DNA of 49,183 nucleotides from JAJZJT01 sp049964655 (GCA_049964655.1 JBMFXC010000010.1:1-49183), one strand, 5' to 3'; positions 7,560 to 16,061 are shown, counted from the stretch's first letter. Numbers and translations: made by a program. Notes: generated from the sequence alone by a model not told the origin.

Positions 7560-8336
7560 TCACTTGGGCTGCATCTTGATACCACCGTCGACGCGGACGG
7601 TCTGGGCGTTGACGTAGCTGTTGGTCACCAGCTCGAGGACCATGGAAGCCAGCTCTTCGGGCTGTCCGAGCCGCTTGGGGAAGAGGACGCCCTTCTCGAG
7701 GTTGGCTTTGAAGGCTTCGGAGGCCTCGCCCTCGCCGTAGATGGGGGTGTCGATGAGGCCTGGAGCGACGGTGTTCACCCGGATGCCGACGACCGAGAGG
7801 TCGCGGGCGATGGGCAGCGTCATGCCGACGACCCCGCCCTTCGAGGCAGAGTAGGCATCCTGGCCGATCTGCCCCTCGAAGGCGGCGACCGAAGCCATGT
7901 TGACGATGGCGCCGCGCTCGCCGTCGGCCAGCGGCTCGGTGGTGCTCATGGCCGTCGCCGCGATCCGGATGCAGTTGAACGTGCCGACCAGGTTGATCTC
8001 GATCACCTTGCGGAACACGTCGAGGTCGTGGGCCGATTCGTAGCGACCGTCCTTGCCGATGACCCGGGTGGCCCAGCCGATCCCGGCCGAGTTGACGAGC
8101 ACCCGGAGCGGGCCGAGCTCCTTGGCCAGCTCGACAGCGCCGATGACGTCGTCGGTGTTGGTGACGTCGACGTGGGCGAACGCCCCGCCGATCTCGTCGG
8201 CGAGCGACTTCCCCTTGTCGTCCTGAAGGTCGGCGACGACCACTCGGGCACCTCGGGCGGCGAGCAGACGAGCCGAGGCTTCCCCGATGCCCGAGGCGCC
8301 GCCGGTGACGATGGCAGAAACTCCGTTGATGTCCAT
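7560..8336 (-). CDS. SDR-family dehydrogenase (3-hydroxyacyl-CoA dehydrogenase-like)
   Basis: A protein of 258 aa, full length for a classical short-chain dehydrogenase. The NAD(P)-binding motif is TGGASGIG (about residues 11-18). VADLQDD, with Asp at the end of strand 2, favours NAD. NSAGIG is the NNAG variant. The catalytic residues are Ser in NMASVAAF and YSASK (Tyr-x3-Lys). PGLIDTP and the C-terminal VRVDGGIKM are typical. The sequence resembles the type-2 (HSD10-like) 3-hydroxyacyl-CoA dehydrogenases, but the substrate cannot be settled from sequence. The start has no Shine-Dalgarno; TAGGAT lies 6 nt upstream, suggesting a leaderless transcript. Confidence 0.88.
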   Translation of the reverse strand: MDINGVSAIVTGGASGIGEASARLLAARGARVVVADLQDDKGKSLADEIGGAFAHVDVTNTDDVIGAVELAKELGPLRVLVNSAGIGWATRVIGKDGRYESAHDLDVFRKVIEINLVGTFNCIRIAATAMSTTEPLADGERGAIVNMASVAAFEGQIGQDAYSASKGGVVGMTLPIARDLSVVGIRVNTVAPGLIDTPIYGEGEASEAFKANLEKGVLFPKRLGQPEELASMVLELVTNSYVNAQTVRVDGGIKMQPK

Positions 8337-8342
8337 GCGCGC

Positions 8343-8348
8343 ATCCTA
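8343..8348 (-). promoter_or_regulatory. -10 element for leaderless SDR gene
   Basis: TAGGAT on the minus strand, separated by 6 nt from the ATG at 8336. This places the likely transcript start on the start codon. No Shine-Dalgarno is seen. Confidence 0.5.
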
Positions 8349-8490
8349 CGGTTGCGCGGCTCGACGGTGCATCTTCGGGCCAGCCGGCCCGGGCGGCTCT
8401 TCCGGTGGTCGCCCGCCGGGGCGGCCTCGTTGCCGCGACAGGAGGTCGGGACGGACGTCGCTGCACCACGCTGACCCGGCGTTCGCCAAA

Positions 8491-8504
8491 GGGCCGTTCG
8501 TCCC
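8491..8504 (+). promoter_or_regulatory. DevR/DosR-like box
   Basis: GGGCCGTTCGTCCC matches 11 of 14 positions of the mycobacterial dormancy-regulator core GGGACTTTAGTCCC. It lies 225 bp before a universal stress protein gene, a class commonly under DosR control. No dosR-type gene is in the window, so this is suggestive only. Confidence 0.3.
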
Positions 8505-8728
8505 TGTCGCCACCGACGGCCCGCGGGCACAGTGGCCTGAGAGCGGCCGTCGTCGGGCGTGCCGCGGTGGTGACGAAGGTGGTGACGGCATGGCATGCGG
8601 CAGTCCCGTGCTCGACGGAGCGGGCGACTGGGCTGGACGCACGACGGTCGGCTCCGGTCCGGAGACAGGAACGGGGACAGGTCCAGAGATGCCGGTGGCC
8701 ACCGATCGTCGGCGAGAGGAGGCGCGCC

Positions 8729-9574
8729 ATGACGGCGGTCCCACAGCTCCACCCTCCAGCAGAGGCGTCTCCCTTCGACCGGCTGGTCTGTGCGGTCGAC
8801 GGCACGTCGGCCTCGCTCGAAGCGGCTCGTCAGGCGTGCCGGCTCGCTCCGGGACGCCCGCTCACCCTGGTGTGTGCCCTCGACACGCTCGAGGAGCTCG
8901 ACCGGCCTGGTGACATCCCGGCCCGGAGCCACCACCTGCGCCGGGTGGCGGAGGACGTCGTCGAGCAGGCGCGTGCCGACCTGCGCCGCTCGGGAGCCGC
9001 CGGCGTCATCGAGGTGGTCGTCGAGGAAGGACTGCTGGTCGACGTGCTGGCGTTCGTGACCGGGGGAGACGCCCGGGCCCTGGTCGCCCTGGGCTCGCCA
9101 CGGGGCAGCGTCACCACGCCAGCCCACATGGCGGGGGTGCCCGACGAGCAGATCGTCGCCCAGCACGAGCGTCTGGGCACCGTCGTGCGCCAGGCGCCGT
9201 GCTCGGTGCTCGTGGCGCGCCGCCCCCGTGGCCCAGCCTCCTTCCCGTCGGTCATCGCCGTGGGGCTCGACGGCTCGGAGACGTCGCTGCGGGCGTATGC
9301 CGTGGCCATCCGACTGAGCGATGCCACGGGTGCCGCCCTTCGTTACGTCGTCGCCTTCGGCGGCAAGGGCGTCGCTATGGACACCCTCCAGGCCGTCGTG
9401 CCGGAGCTTCCCCTCTCCTCGGTCGACCAACGATCGCCGGTCCGTGCGCTGGTCGCGTCGGACGCCGACCTCGTCGTCGTGGGGCACCGTGGTCTCCACG
9501 GGCTACGCGCCCTGGGGAGCGTCGGCGAGCGGGTGGTGGCCCGGAGCCCGGCGTCGGTGCTCGTCGTGCGCTGA
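8729..9574 (+). CDS. tandem-domain universal stress protein (UspA family)
   Basis: A protein of 281 aa with two Usp folds. Domain 1 starts FDRLVCAVDGTSASLEAA; domain 2 starts about residue 173 (VIAVGLDGSETSLRAYA). The second domain ends with DLVVVGHRGLHG...GSVGERV, the G-x2-G-x9-GS pattern of ATP-binding members, then SPASVLVVR. The first domain has a degenerate version (LGSPRGS...). ATG 8729 is chosen because AGAGGAGG sits 7-8 nt upstream. Two-domain Usp proteins are frequent in actinobacteria and respond to hypoxia or stationary phase. A DosR-like box upstream fits that pattern. The gene converges on the IclR regulator with only 37 bp between stops. Confidence 0.88.
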   Translation: MTAVPQLHPPAEASPFDRLVCAVDGTSASLEAARQACRLAPGRPLTLVCALDTLEELDRPGDIPARSHHLRRVAEDVVEQARADLRRSGAAGVIEVVVEEGLLVDVLAFVTGGDARALVALGSPRGSVTTPAHMAGVPDEQIVAQHERLGTVVRQAPCSVLVARRPRGPASFPSVIAVGLDGSETSLRAYAVAIRLSDATGAALRYVVAFGGKGVAMDTLQAVVPELPLSSVDQRSPVRALVASDADLVVVGHRGLHGLRALGSVGERVVARSPASVLVVR

Positions 9575-9611
9575 CGACGGCGTTCGTCGCTCACGAAGAG
9601 CTGGCCAGCGG

Positions 9612-10364
9612 TCACGAGCGCGGGAGAAGTGCTCGCGGGTTGCCGACGGACAGCTGGCGCGAGAGAGCCTGTGCCGCTCTCCGCACGGCAGGTCCGGTGG
9701 CGTCGAGGTCGAAGCCACCCGCCGACCCGGTGACCGAGATGGCGGCCACGGCGCGGCGGTCGACGATGACCGGGCTGGCCACGCAGGCCAGGCCAAGGCG
9801 GGCCTCCTCGTGCTCGACGGCGATCGACGATGACCGGATGCGCACGAGCTCGGAGCGGAAGACGCCGACGTCGGTGATCGAGTTGCGTGTCCGTCGGGGG
9901 AGCCCTGCCCGCAGCACCTCGGCCAGCGCGACCGGGTTGAAGGCGAGCAGTGCCTTGCCGAGCGCCGTGCACGAGGCGGGGACGCGACCGGCCACCGGCG
10001 AGGCCACTCGCTGGTGGCCCTGGCGCCCGATGCGAGAGAGATAGAGCACGTCGTGCCCGAGGAGGACGCCGAGCTGGGTCAGCAGTTGCGTGCGCTCGAC
10101 GAGCGCCTCTAGGTGGGGACGGGCCTCGTCCTCGAGCCGCCGCTGGCGAAGGGCGATCCCGCCCAGCTCGAAGAGGCGGAGGCCGAGCCGGTAGCCGTCG
10201 GGCTCGGTCTCGACCGCGCCGACCTGCTGGAGCTCGGCGGCCAGCCGGTGGACCGTCGACTTGGGCAGGCCGGTCCCTCGTGCCACGTCGCGGACCGTCG
10301 AGGGTCCTTCGGCGCCGGCCAGGTAGGCGAGCACCTGCCAGGACTTGGCCAGAGAGGTGCTCAC
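9612..10364 (-). CDS. IclR-family transcriptional regulator
   Basis: A protein of 250 aa. The N-terminal winged helix (about residues 5-60: LAYLAGAEGPSTVRDVARG, then LPKSTVHRLAAEL) precedes the C-terminal effector domain (GVLLGHDVLYLSRI, ...CTALGKALLAF, GLACVASPV, AAISVTG). The start is GTG 10364; no good Shine-Dalgarno is visible. The coding start lies inside a 55-nt segment repeated on both sides of the adjacent 100-N gap. The gene is divergent from aceE. An inverted repeat typical of IclR-type operators (10588-10608) lies between them, so control of pyruvate dehydrogenase is a reasonable guess. Confidence 0.88.
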   Translation of the reverse strand: MSTSLAKSWQVLAYLAGAEGPSTVRDVARGTGLPKSTVHRLAAELQQVGAVETEPDGYRLGLRLFELGGIALRQRRLEDEARPHLEALVERTQLLTQLGVLLGHDVLYLSRIGRQGHQRVASPVAGRVPASCTALGKALLAFNPVALAEVLRAGLPRRTRNSITDVGVFRSELVRIRSSSIAVEHEEARLGLACVASPVIVDRRAVAAISVTGSAGGFDLDATGPAVRRAAQALSRQLSVGNPRALLPRS

Positions 10365-10551
10365 TGTGCTGGCTTCACTGCGCTGTCTTGGCTGTCNNNN
10401 NNNNNNNNNNNNNNNNNNNNNNNNNNNNNNNNNNNNNNNNNNNNNNNNNNNNNNNNNNNNNNNNNNNNNNNNNNNNNNNNNNNNNNNNNNNNNNNNGACT
10501 TGGCCAGAGAGGTGCTCACTGTGCTGGCTTCACTGCGCTGTCTTGGCTGTC
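10342..10551. repeat. 55-nt exact duplicate flanking a 100-N scaffold gap
   Basis: Positions 10342-10396 and 10497-10551 are identical over exactly 55 nt and flank N 10397-10496. This is the signature of two contigs that overlap by an assembler k-mer of 55 and were joined with a nominal gap. The second copy of the iclR 5' end is therefore probably an artefact. Confidence 0.8.
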
Positions 10552-10771
10552 GTTGCTGTGCTGGCTCGGTGACGCGTCGGTAACCAACTGTCCCACGATG
10601 CGGGACAGATTACTGGATCGACGTACGCCGGGTGTCGTCTACTGGTCGAGGCACGGGTGCAGCGTCCGGCTCTCGCGGAGTGATCCCCTCGCACCGCGGA
10701 CCGGACGGCCCCGGGCCGAGGGCCACCGTCGATCGACGCGAGGCCCGAGCACGCGATCGAGAGGAGGACCC
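10365..10771. other. 407-bp iclR-aceE intergenic region containing an assembly gap
   Basis: It holds the 100-N gap (10397-10496), the second copy of the 55-nt duplicate, an IclR-type operator (10588-10608) and the aceE ribosome-binding site (GAGAGGAGGA, about 10759-10768). If the two 55-mers are one sequence, the true spacer is about 155 bp shorter. Confidence 0.6.
10588..10608. promoter_or_regulatory. candidate IclR operator
   Basis: CTGTCCC-N7-GGGACAG is a perfect inverted repeat with 7-bp arms between the divergent iclR and aceE genes, 163 bp before the aceE start. IclR-family regulators commonly bind such interrupted palindromes next to their own gene. Confidence 0.5.
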
Positions 10772-13543
10772 GTGGCGATCGACGGCTTCATCGGCCAGTT
10801 CACCGACCCGGATCCGGGGGAGACCGAGGAGTGGCTGCAGTCGCTCCGTTCCGTGGTCGACGGCAAGGGCAGCCACCGGGCCGGGTACCTGCTCGCCCAG
10901 CTCGAGCAGGAGGCCCGCCGGGTCCACGTGGGTGCGGCCGACTCGCTCTCGACCCCGTACGTCAACACGATCCCCCCTCGGGACGAGCCGCCCTACCCTG
11001 GCGACCTCGTCCTCGAGCGGCGCCTGCGGGCGCTGGCCCGCTGGAACGCCGCCGCCATGGTCGTCAACGCCAACCACCAGGCTGACGGCATCGGCGGCCA
11101 CCTGGCCTCCTACGCGTCGGCAGCGGCCCTCTACGAAGTGGGCTTCAACCACTTCTTCCGGGGGAGGACTGACGACCAGGTCGGCGACCACGTGTACGTG
11201 CAGGGGCACGCTTCACCGGGCATCTACGCCCGAGCGTTCCTCGAAGGCCGGCTCAGCGAGCACGACCTCGACGGGTTCCGGCGTGAGCTCTCCGCCGACG
11301 GCCTGCCGAGCTATCCGCATCCGCGGCTGCGCAGCGACTTCTGGGAGTTCCCGACGGTGTCCATGGGCCTCGGGCCGATCAACTCCATCTACCAGGCCCG
11401 GTTCAACCGTTACCTCGGTCACCGCGGGATCGACGACACCGAGGACTCGCGTGTGTGGTGCTTCCTCGGAGACGGCGAGTGCGACGAGCCCGAGACCCTC
11501 GGCGCCATCGGCCTGGCCGGCCGCGAGCAGCTCGACAACCTGGTCTGGGTGGTCAACTGCAACCTGCAACGGCTCGACGGCCCGGTGCGCGGCAACGGGA
11601 AGATCATCCAGGAGCTCGAGTCGGCCTTCCGCGGCGCAGGGTGGAACGTCGTCAAGGTGGTCTGGGGCAGTGCCTGGGACCCGCTGATCGCCGCCGACGT
11701 CGACGGCGTGCTCGTCGACCGGATGGGGACCACGGTCGACGGCGCGTACCAGCGTTATCTGGTCGAGCCTGGGAGCGTCATCCGCGAGGACTTCTTCGGC
11801 CCCGACCCGCGTCTTGCCGGGCTGGTCGACCACCTCTCCGACGCCGACCTCGAGGCCCTGCCGCGGGGCGGCCACGATCCGGTGAAGATCCACGCCGCCT
11901 ACGCCGCCGCGGTGGCCCATCGTGGGGAGCCGACGGTGGTGCTCGCCAAGACGGTCAAGGGCTGGGCGCTTGGATCGGCGGTCGAGGGGCGCAATGCCAC
12001 CCACCAGATCAAGAAGCTGAACAGCGAGGAGCTGGTCGCCCTGCGGGACCGCCTCCACCTCGAGGACGTCGTCCCGACCGAGGCCCTGGCCGGGGACCAT
12101 GTCCCCTACGTCCGTCCCGAACCGGGGTCGCCCGAGGCGCGCTACCTGACCGAGCACCGAAGCCGGCTCGGTGGGTCGGTGCCGGCTCGCTCGACGAAGG
12201 TACGGGTCCCGTTGTCGCTGCCTTCCCCGGACGTCTTCACCGAGCTCGACGCCGGCTCGGGGCCACTCGCCGTCTCGACGACCATGGCGATGACCCGCCT
12301 CGTGCGAGGCCTGGCGCGTTCCGACGGGTTCGGTCGGCGGGTCGTCCCGGTGATCCCCGACGAGGCCAGGACGTTCGGCATGGACTCGCTCTTCCGCGAG
12401 CTGGGCATCTACGCGCCCAGCGGCCAGCAGTACCGGCCGGTCGACGCCGAGCTGCTGCTCTCGTACTCGGAGTCCGTCGACGGCCAGATCCTGCAGGAGG
12501 GGATCACCGAGGCTGGCGCCATGGCCAGTTTCATCGCCGCCGGCACGGCGTATGCCACCCGAGGGGTCCCCATGGTCCCCTTCTACGCCTTTTACTCGAT
12601 GTTCGGCTTCCAGCGTGTCGGCGACCTCGCCTGGGCGGCAGCCGACGCCCAAGCGCGCGGGTTCCTGCTCGGGGGGACGGCCGGGCGGACCACGCTGCTC
12701 GGCGAGGGTCTCCAGCACCAGGATGGCCACAGTCTCCTGTTGGCATCGGTCATCCCCACGTGCCGTGCCTACGACCCGGCGTTCGCCTACGAGCTGGGTG
12801 CCGTGGTGCGCCAGGGACTCGAGGTCATGTACGGCGGGTCGGCCGGAGCCGGCGAGCCCATCGGAGGCGATCCTGTCTTCTTCTATCTCACCCTCTACAA
12901 CGAGACGTACCCCATGCCCCCCCGGCCCGAGGGGCTGACCGACGACGCCGTCCTCCAGGGCCTCTACCGGTGGTCGGAGGCACCCGACGGGGTCGAGCCC
13001 CGGGTGACGGTGCTCTTTTCGGGGTCGGCGCACGGAGCGGCGCGGCGGGCCCAGGAGCTCTTGGCCGAGCGCTACGGCATCGGCGCCGAGCTCTGGTCGG
13101 CACCGGGGTACAAGCGCCTGCGCGAGGACGCGCTCGTCGTCGAGCGGTTCAACCGGCTCCACCCCGAGCTCCCCTCCCAGGTGGCGCCGGTGACCGAGCT
13201 GCTGGCCGGAGCGCCCGGGCCCATCGTGGCGGTCTCGGACTTCGTCCGTGCGGTCCCCGACCAGATCGCCCGGTTCGTACCGCCGATGACCGTGCGAGAC
13301 GCCCGGGGGCGCCGGACGAGCAGGGTCCGGCCTCGGCCGTACGTGTCGCTCGGGACCGACGGGTTCGGGCGGTCGGACACCCGTGAGGCACTGCGACGGT
13401 TCTTCGAGGTCGACGCCGAGCACGTCGTAGTCGCCGCGCTCGCCGCGCTGGCCGACGTCGGCGACGTCGAGCGCTCGGTGGTGGCGCGAGCCGTCTCGGA
13501 GGCAGCGATCGCAGCCGACGAGCCGCCTCCGTGGAACCGGTAG
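10772..13543 (+). CDS. aceE: pyruvate dehydrogenase E1 component (homodimeric AceE type)
   Basis: A protein of 923 aa, the usual length for AceE. It decarboxylates pyruvate with thiamine diphosphate and transfers acetyl to the E2 lipoyl group. The thiamine-diphosphate/Mg motif GDGECDEPETLGA is at about residues 232-244, with VNCNLQRLDGPVRGN after it. Other family signatures are NANHQADGIGGH, YVQGHASPG, DEARTFGMDSLFRE, GEGLQHQDGHS and the C-terminal SLGTDGFGRSDTR. The GTG start has GAGAGGAGGA upstream. The gene is followed after 109 bp by an E2 gene, so together they supply most of the complex; no E3 is in the window. Divergent IclR and an operator-like palindrome suggest regulation. Confidence 0.96.
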   Translation: MAIDGFIGQFTDPDPGETEEWLQSLRSVVDGKGSHRAGYLLAQLEQEARRVHVGAADSLSTPYVNTIPPRDEPPYPGDLVLERRLRALARWNAAAMVVNANHQADGIGGHLASYASAAALYEVGFNHFFRGRTDDQVGDHVYVQGHASPGIYARAFLEGRLSEHDLDGFRRELSADGLPSYPHPRLRSDFWEFPTVSMGLGPINSIYQARFNRYLGHRGIDDTEDSRVWCFLGDGECDEPETLGAIGLAGREQLDNLVWVVNCNLQRLDGPVRGNGKIIQELESAFRGAGWNVVKVVWGSAWDPLIAADVDGVLVDRMGTTVDGAYQRYLVEPGSVIREDFFGPDPRLAGLVDHLSDADLEALPRGGHDPVKIHAAYAAAVAHRGEPTVVLAKTVKGWALGSAVEGRNATHQIKKLNSEELVALRDRLHLEDVVPTEALAGDHVPYVRPEPGSPEARYLTEHRSRLGGSVPARSTKVRVPLSLPSPDVFTELDAGSGPLAVSTTMAMTRLVRGLARSDGFGRRVVPVIPDEARTFGMDSLFRELGIYAPSGQQYRPVDAELLLSYSESVDGQILQEGITEAGAMASFIAAGTAYATRGVPMVPFYAFYSMFGFQRVGDLAWAAADAQARGFLLGGTAGRTTLLGEGLQHQDGHSLLLASVIPTCRAYDPAFAYELGAVVRQGLEVMYGGSAGAGEPIGGDPVFFYLTLYNETYPMPPRPEGLTDDAVLQGLYRWSEAPDGVEPRVTVLFSGSAHGAARRAQELLAERYGIGAELWSAPGYKRLREDALVVERFNRLHPELPSQVAPVTELLAGAPGPIVAVSDFVRAVPDQIARFVPPMTVRDARGRRTSRVRPRPYVSLGTDGFGRSDTREALRRFFEVDAEHVVVAALAALADVGDVERSVVARAVSEAAIAADEPPPWNR

Positions 13544-13652
13544 GGATCGACAGGTTCGAGGAGCCCGGCCGGGCTCGGTCCACTGTCCGGCGGAGCGGAG
13601 CAGGACCACGCGGTCGGGCGAGCGACAGGGAGCAGGAGACGAGGCAAGCGCC

Positions 13653-15104
13653 ATGACCCAGATCGAGATGCCACAGCTCGGAGAGACGGTGACCGAGGGA
13701 ACCATCACCGCATGGAGGGTCGCCCCGGGAGGGACGGTCGCCGCAGGGGACGTCCTCTTCGAGGTGTCGACCGACAAGGTGGACTCGGAGGTCCCCTCCC
13801 CGGTGGCGGGCGTCCTCGCCGAGGTCCTCGTGCCCGTCGGAGAGACCGTGCCCGTCGGGGCAGTACTGGCCGTCGTCGAGGACGGGGCGGTGTCGGCCGT
13901 CGTCGAGGACGGGGCGGTGTCGGCCCGGCGGGAGCTCACGGCCCCACCGCCGGTGTCGGAGCACACCGGCGAGGTGGCAGGTCACCCGGACGAGGCGGCA
14001 GGTGCTCCGGTCGCCCCGGAGCTATCGGCTCGGCCACCCATCGCGTCGCCGATCGTGCGCCGCCTGGCCGCCCAGAACGGCCTCGACCTCTCGACCGTCG
14101 TCGGCACGGGACCCTCTGGCCGGGTCACTCGTGCCGACGTCGAGCGAGCCATCGACGGGGCTGCCGGGGCTGCCGCTCCCAGCCACGGCGCTGCCGGAGC
14201 CGGTCACCGGGCTGCCGGGGCTGCACCGGCCCCGGACCACGACGGCCCGACGCCGTCGGGGGCGGCCGTCACCGTGCCCACCCCGTCCACACCGCTTCCC
14301 ATACCCCAGGCACCCTCTGCGGTGAGCGCCACGCCAGAAGCCTTCCCGATGGGCGCCACGCCGGACGCCGATCTGTCGGGCCTGTTCCACGACGGCGACG
14401 TCGTCGAGCCGCTGAACACCGTCCGTCAGATCACCGCGGCCCGGATGGTGACGTCGAAGTCGACGTCCCCGCACGTGATGACCGCCGTCGAGGTCGACTA
14501 CGAGGCGGTCGAGCGCGTTCGCAGGAGCGCCCGCGACCGGTTCCGGCAGGAAGAGGGGTTCGCCCTGACCTACCTGCCCTTCATCTGCTGCTCGCTCGCT
14601 TCTACCCTGCGTCGGTACCCGCGTCTGAACGCCTCCTTCGCCGGAGACCGCCTTGTCCTGCACCGGCACGTCGACGTCGCCGTGGCCGTCGACCTCGACC
14701 ACGACGGTCTGGTGGCACCCGTCATCCGAGGTGCCGACGACAAGCGTGTCCGCGCTCTCGCTCGTGACGTGGCCGACCTGGCTGCCCGGGCCCGCTCGCG
14801 CAGGCTCTCTCCCGACGAGCTGACCGGAGGGACCTTCACGGTGTCGAGCTCGGGGAGCTTCGGGACCTTCATGGTGGTGCCCGTCATCAATCAGCCACAA
14901 GTGGCGATCCTGTCCACTGACGGCATCGCCCGGCGGCCCGTGGTCGTCACCAACGAAGACGGGGACGAGAGCATCGCCATCCATTCGGTGGGGATGCTGG
15001 TGCTCTCCTGGGACCACCGGGCGTTCGACGGGGCGTATGCGGCGGCGTTCATGAGGGACCTGAAGGCCGACCTCGAGCGGCGCGACTGGTCGGCGGAGCT
15101 GTGA
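13653..15104 (+). CDS. 2-oxo acid dehydrogenase E2 acyltransferase
   Basis: A protein of 483 aa. A single N-terminal lipoyl domain (residues 1-75) carries the lipoylated Lys in STDKVDSE. A peripheral-subunit-binding domain follows at about 128-163 (SPIVRRLAAQNGLDLSTVVG, then GPSGRVTRADVE), then a Pro/Ala linker, then the catalytic domain, ending with the active-site WDHRAFDG. This architecture fits dihydrolipoyl acetyl- or succinyltransferase. The position behind aceE suggests use with pyruvate, but actinobacteria often share one E2 between pyruvate and 2-oxoglutarate complexes. A 27-bp exact tandem duplication (13868-13921) repeats nine residues after the lipoyl domain. Confidence 0.92.
   Translation: MTQIEMPQLGETVTEGTITAWRVAPGGTVAAGDVLFEVSTDKVDSEVPSPVAGVLAEVLVPVGETVPVGAVLAVVEDGAVSAVVEDGAVSARRELTAPPPVSEHTGEVAGHPDEAAGAPVAPELSARPPIASPIVRRLAAQNGLDLSTVVGTGPSGRVTRADVERAIDGAAGAAAPSHGAAGAGHRAAGAAPAPDHDGPTPSGAAVTVPTPSTPLPIPQAPSAVSATPEAFPMGATPDADLSGLFHDGDVVEPLNTVRQITAARMVTSKSTSPHVMTAVEVDYEAVERVRRSARDRFRQEEGFALTYLPFICCSLASTLRRYPRLNASFAGDRLVLHRHVDVAVAVDLDHDGLVAPVIRGADDKRVRALARDVADLAARARSRRLSPDELTGGTFTVSSSGSFGTFMVVPVINQPQVAILSTDGIARRPVVVTNEDGDESIAIHSVGMLVLSWDHRAFDGAYAAAFMRDLKADLERRDWSAEL
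13868..13921 (+). repeat. 27-bp tandem duplication inside E2 gene
   Basis: Two exact 27-bp copies duplicate the peptide VVEDGAVSA in frame at the junction of the lipoyl domain and linker. It looks recent and harmless for the fold. Confidence 0.8.
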
Positions 15105-15172
15105 GGTCGCCACGGTGACCGGTCCGCCCGGGCCGGGGCCGCGGGTCCTCCCCGTAGCGGTCGGATCGTCGC

Positions 15173-15178
15173 TAGCGT
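15173..15178 (+). promoter_or_regulatory. -10 element for leaderless SDR gene
   Basis: TAGCGT, 7 nt before ATG 15186. The only purine-rich run is too close to the ATG to act as a Shine-Dalgarno. Confidence 0.45.
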
Positions 15179-15185
15179 TCGAGGG

Positions 15186-16004
15186 ATGAGCGAACCCGTA
15201 TCTTCGAGGTCAGGTCGACCGCTGGCGCTCGTCACGGGGGCATCGGGGGGGATCGGCGAGGAGCTGGCCCGGCTCGCCGCCCGCGACGGTCACGACCTCG
15301 TCCTCGTCGCCCGTCGCGCCGTGCGGCTCGAAGCGCTGGCCGGCGAGCTGCGGCGCCATGGCACCGAGGTCGAGGTGCTCGTCGCCGACCTCGAGACCGA
15401 AGCCGGCCAGGGAGCGGTCGAACGCCGCCTGGCCGAAGCCGGAGACCGCAGGCCGGTCGACGTGCTGGTGAACAATGCCGGCTTTGGGACCGTCGGACGC
15501 TTCGTCGAGCTCCCGATCGACGGCGAGCTCGCCCAGATCACCCTCAACGTGTCCGCCCTCGTGCGCCTGACCCGTGCCGTGCTCCCGCGGCTCGTCCGGG
15601 TGGGCGAGGGCGGTGTCCTGAACGTGGCCTCGCTCGCCTCGTTCGAGCCAGGCCCAGGTATGGCTACCTATGCGGCGACGAAGGCCTTCGTGCTCAGCTT
15701 CACCGAAGCGGTCCGCGAGGAGGTCGCCGGCTCGGGAGTCCGAGTGTGCGCCCTCTGTCCGGGCTTTACCCACACCGGGTTCCAAGCGCGAGCCGGGGTC
15801 CGCACCGACAAGCTGGCCGGTCTGGCCGCCATGGCCTGGCAGGATGCCCCCGAGGTGGCGCGGACGGGGTGGGAGGGGTTCGTGGCCGACCGAGCGGTCA
15901 TCGTCCCCGGGCTCCTCAACAGGGCAGCGGCAGTCGGCGTCCGCTTGGCTCCTCGCAGCGCGGTCCGCAAGCTGTCGGCTCGGGTCGTCCGCCAGCTGCA
16001 CTGA
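15186..16004 (+). CDS. short-chain dehydrogenase/reductase (DltE/YqjQ-like)
   Basis: A protein of 272 aa. TGASGGIGEELA is the cofactor loop, VARR after strand 2 (Arg) favours NADP, and NNAGFGTVG, NVASLASF (Ser) and YAATKAFV (Tyr-x3-Lys) are the catalytic elements. CPGFTHTGFQ follows. The C-terminal extension of about 50 residues, ending VRLAPRSAVRKLSARVV, is typical of the group of SDRs annotated as short-chain oxidoreductase or DltE-like. Substrate unknown. It stands alone, with a probable leaderless promoter. Confidence 0.85.
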   Translation: MSEPVSSRSGRPLALVTGASGGIGEELARLAARDGHDLVLVARRAVRLEALAGELRRHGTEVEVLVADLETEAGQGAVERRLAEAGDRRPVDVLVNNAGFGTVGRFVELPIDGELAQITLNVSALVRLTRAVLPRLVRVGEGGVLNVASLASFEPGPGMATYAATKAFVLSFTEAVREEVAGSGVRVCALCPGFTHTGFQARAGVRTDKLAGLAAMAWQDAPEVARTGWEGFVADRAVIVPGLLNRAAAVGVRLAPRSAVRKLSARVVRQLH

Positions 16005-16022
16005 GCGGGCCCGATCGCCGTC

Positions 16023-16061
16023 CTTAGCTGATCCTTCAGGAATTCCTAGCTCCTCTTTAGC
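16023..16061 (+). promoter_or_regulatory. four direct repeats with 11-bp period (response-regulator site)
   Basis: CTTAGC (16023), CTTCAG (16034), CCTAGC (16045) and TTTAGC (16056) occur at exact 11-bp intervals, 93 bp before the DUF5666 start codon. Repeats spaced one helical turn apart are the binding pattern of PhoB/OmpR-type regulators. The regulator may be the one encoded at 6779-7453, whose own operon has a weaker three-unit version at 333-360. Confidence 0.55.

Larger units (their letters stand above)
8337..8728. other. 392-bp intergenic region between SDR and universal stress gene
   Basis: This divergent spacer holds the SDR promoter (8343-8348, minus strand), a DevR/DosR-like palindromic box (8491-8504) and the ribosome-binding site of the Usp gene. 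The small palindrome GGAC-AG-GTCC lies at 8675-8684. An in-frame upstream extension of the Usp gene (from 8405) is open but Arg-rich, and lacks coding character. Confidence 0.4.

Noticed and set aside
10397..10496. Gap region as a mobile-element insertion site
   Set aside because: The flanking 55-nt duplicate is far longer than a target-site duplication and matches an assembly k-mer size; no transposase or terminal repeats are visible.
11213..13966. 917-codon open frame on the minus strand
   Set aside because: It is antisense to aceE; the aceE protein is a clear full-length match to its family, and the antisense frame has no domains. Long antisense frames are expected at this GC content.
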